DNA of 14,190 nt from Candidatus Avelusimicrobium ruminicola (GTDB taxonomy: Bacteria; Elusimicrobiota; Elusimicrobia; Elusimicrobiales; Elusimicrobiaceae), in NCBI GenBank assembly GCA_900319885.1, contig ONQH01000006.1, positions 1 through 14,190 of the forward strand, given 5' to 3'. Positions 13,557 through 14,190 of the stretch are shown here, one piece after another (position 1 is the stretch's first letter; every line of letters begins with the position of its first letter). The notes beneath the pieces are model-generated. The model was not told the DNA's origin. It saw only the letters and a program-made list of their open reading frames with translations, and searched no databases. The position numbers and the translations under genes were made by a program.

Positions 13557-14190
13557 ATGACAGTTCGTGTTCGTTTTGCACCCTCCCCTACGGGATTTTT
13601 ACACATCGGCGGCGTACGTACCGCATTATTTAACTATTTATTTGCTAAAAAAAATAAAGGCACGTTTCTACTTCGCATTGAAGACACCGACGAAGAACGC
13701 TCCACCCAAGCCTCTACCGATGCAATTTTTGAAGGGATGCAATGGATGAATTTGAACTGGGATGAAGGCCCTATGCCCGACGGTACCGACAAAGGGCCCG
13801 ACGCCCCGTATTACCAAGCCATCCGCGCCGACCAAGGCATTTATAAAAAATACATTGACCAACTGATTGCCGAAGGCAAAGCCTATAAATGCTACTGCAC
13901 GGAAGAAGAGTTGGAAGCCAACCGCCAAAAATGTTTGGCCGAACACCGCCCGCCGAAATATTCCGGCAAATGCGCGCATTTAACTAAAGAAGAACAAGAT
14001 GCGCTGGAAGCACAGGGCCGCAAATACGTCATCCGCTTCCGCATGCCTACCGAAGGCGACGTGGAATGGGATGACCTCATCCGCGGGCACGTAAAATTTG
14101 CCAGCAAAGATTTGTATGACCTGGTCATCCAAAAAACCAGCGGTTACCCCACCTACAACTTTGCGGTAGTGGTGGACGACCACTTGATGC
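13557..14190 (+). CDS. gltX: Glutamyl-tRNA synthetase (partial, N-terminal 211 codons)
   Basis: The frame opens at ATG 13557 and continues past the right edge. It encodes the class I synthetase that charges tRNA with glutamate (in some bacteria also tRNA-Gln). The start shows VRFAPSPTGFLHIGGVRTAL with the HIGH-equivalent HIGG at 16-19, then LLRIEDTDEERS (38-49). A Zn-binding-like set C112-Y-C114 and C139-A-H141 has the same 25-residue gap as the E. coli enzyme as I recall it. YPTYNFAVVVDDHLM closes the visible part. AAGGAAG about 8 nt before the ATG supports the start. The KMSKS loop and anticodon-binding domain lie outside the window, so whether it is discriminating cannot be judged. It is divergent from the phosphoesterase operon. 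Confidence 0.96.
   Translation, partial: MTVRVRFAPSPTGFLHIGGVRTALFNYLFAKKNKGTFLLRIEDTDEERSTQASTDAIFEGMQWMNLNWDEGPMPDGTDKGPDAPYYQAIRADQGIYKKYIDQLIAEGKAYKCYCTEEELEANRQKCLAEHRPPKYSGKCAHLTKEEQDALEAQGRKYVIRFRMPTEGDVEWDDLIRGHVKFASKDLYDLVIQKTSGYPTYNFAVVVDDHLM

Overview
This is a gene-dense bacterial chromosomal segment, about half G+C, with no mobile elements, tRNA, rRNA or CRISPR. The host looks like a diderm (Gram-negative-type) bacterium: two exported proteins look like outer-membrane beta-barrels (one ends in an aromatic residue), one gene encodes a lipoprotein-like product, and an exported NagZ-type hexosaminidase is present. The full-length NifU/NifS pair, without nitrogenase genes in view, suggests an anaerobe using a NIF-type system for housekeeping Fe-S assembly. 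The phylum cannot be fixed from this window; an Elusimicrobiota-like gut bacterium is a guess only.

Left block (1-3860, minus strand): a probable four-gene operon read right to left, nifU, nifS, an exported UshA-type 5'-nucleotidase, then the start of a second nucleotidase-like lipoprotein whose metal-binding motifs are all degraded. Its promoter lies in a 95-bp divergent spacer shared with nadK. That spacer also holds a 26-bp interrupted palindrome, a good operator candidate.

Middle block (3956-9306, plus strand): nadK and recN overlap by 7 bp. They are followed by a small cysteine-rich two-helix membrane protein with its own promoter and a strong intrinsic terminator. Then come an exported two-module/beta-barrel protein and a glycerate kinase overlapping by one base. 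A convergent outer-membrane protein gene (9316-9960, minus) follows; its terminator appears to lie inside the glycerate kinase coding sequence.

Right block (9961-14190): a DedA-family membrane protein (plus) shares a 48-bp promoter region with the outer-membrane protein gene. It converges on a two-gene minus-strand operon: a membrane-anchored calcineurin-like phosphoesterase followed by exported NagZ. The window ends in the first 211 codons of glutamyl-tRNA synthetase (plus).

There is no obvious new multi-gene system such as a defence island. The best leads are regulatory and protein-level: (1) a recurrent extended -10 element, TGnTAnAAT; (2) three genes (nadK, dedA, the phosphoesterase) whose -10 sits exactly 6 nt before the ATG, predicting leaderless mRNAs; (3) the nifU/nadK palindrome; (4) the predicted catalytically dead nucleotidase paralogue beside an intact one; (5) the small Cys-rich membrane protein. 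All functional calls come from motif reading, not database searches.
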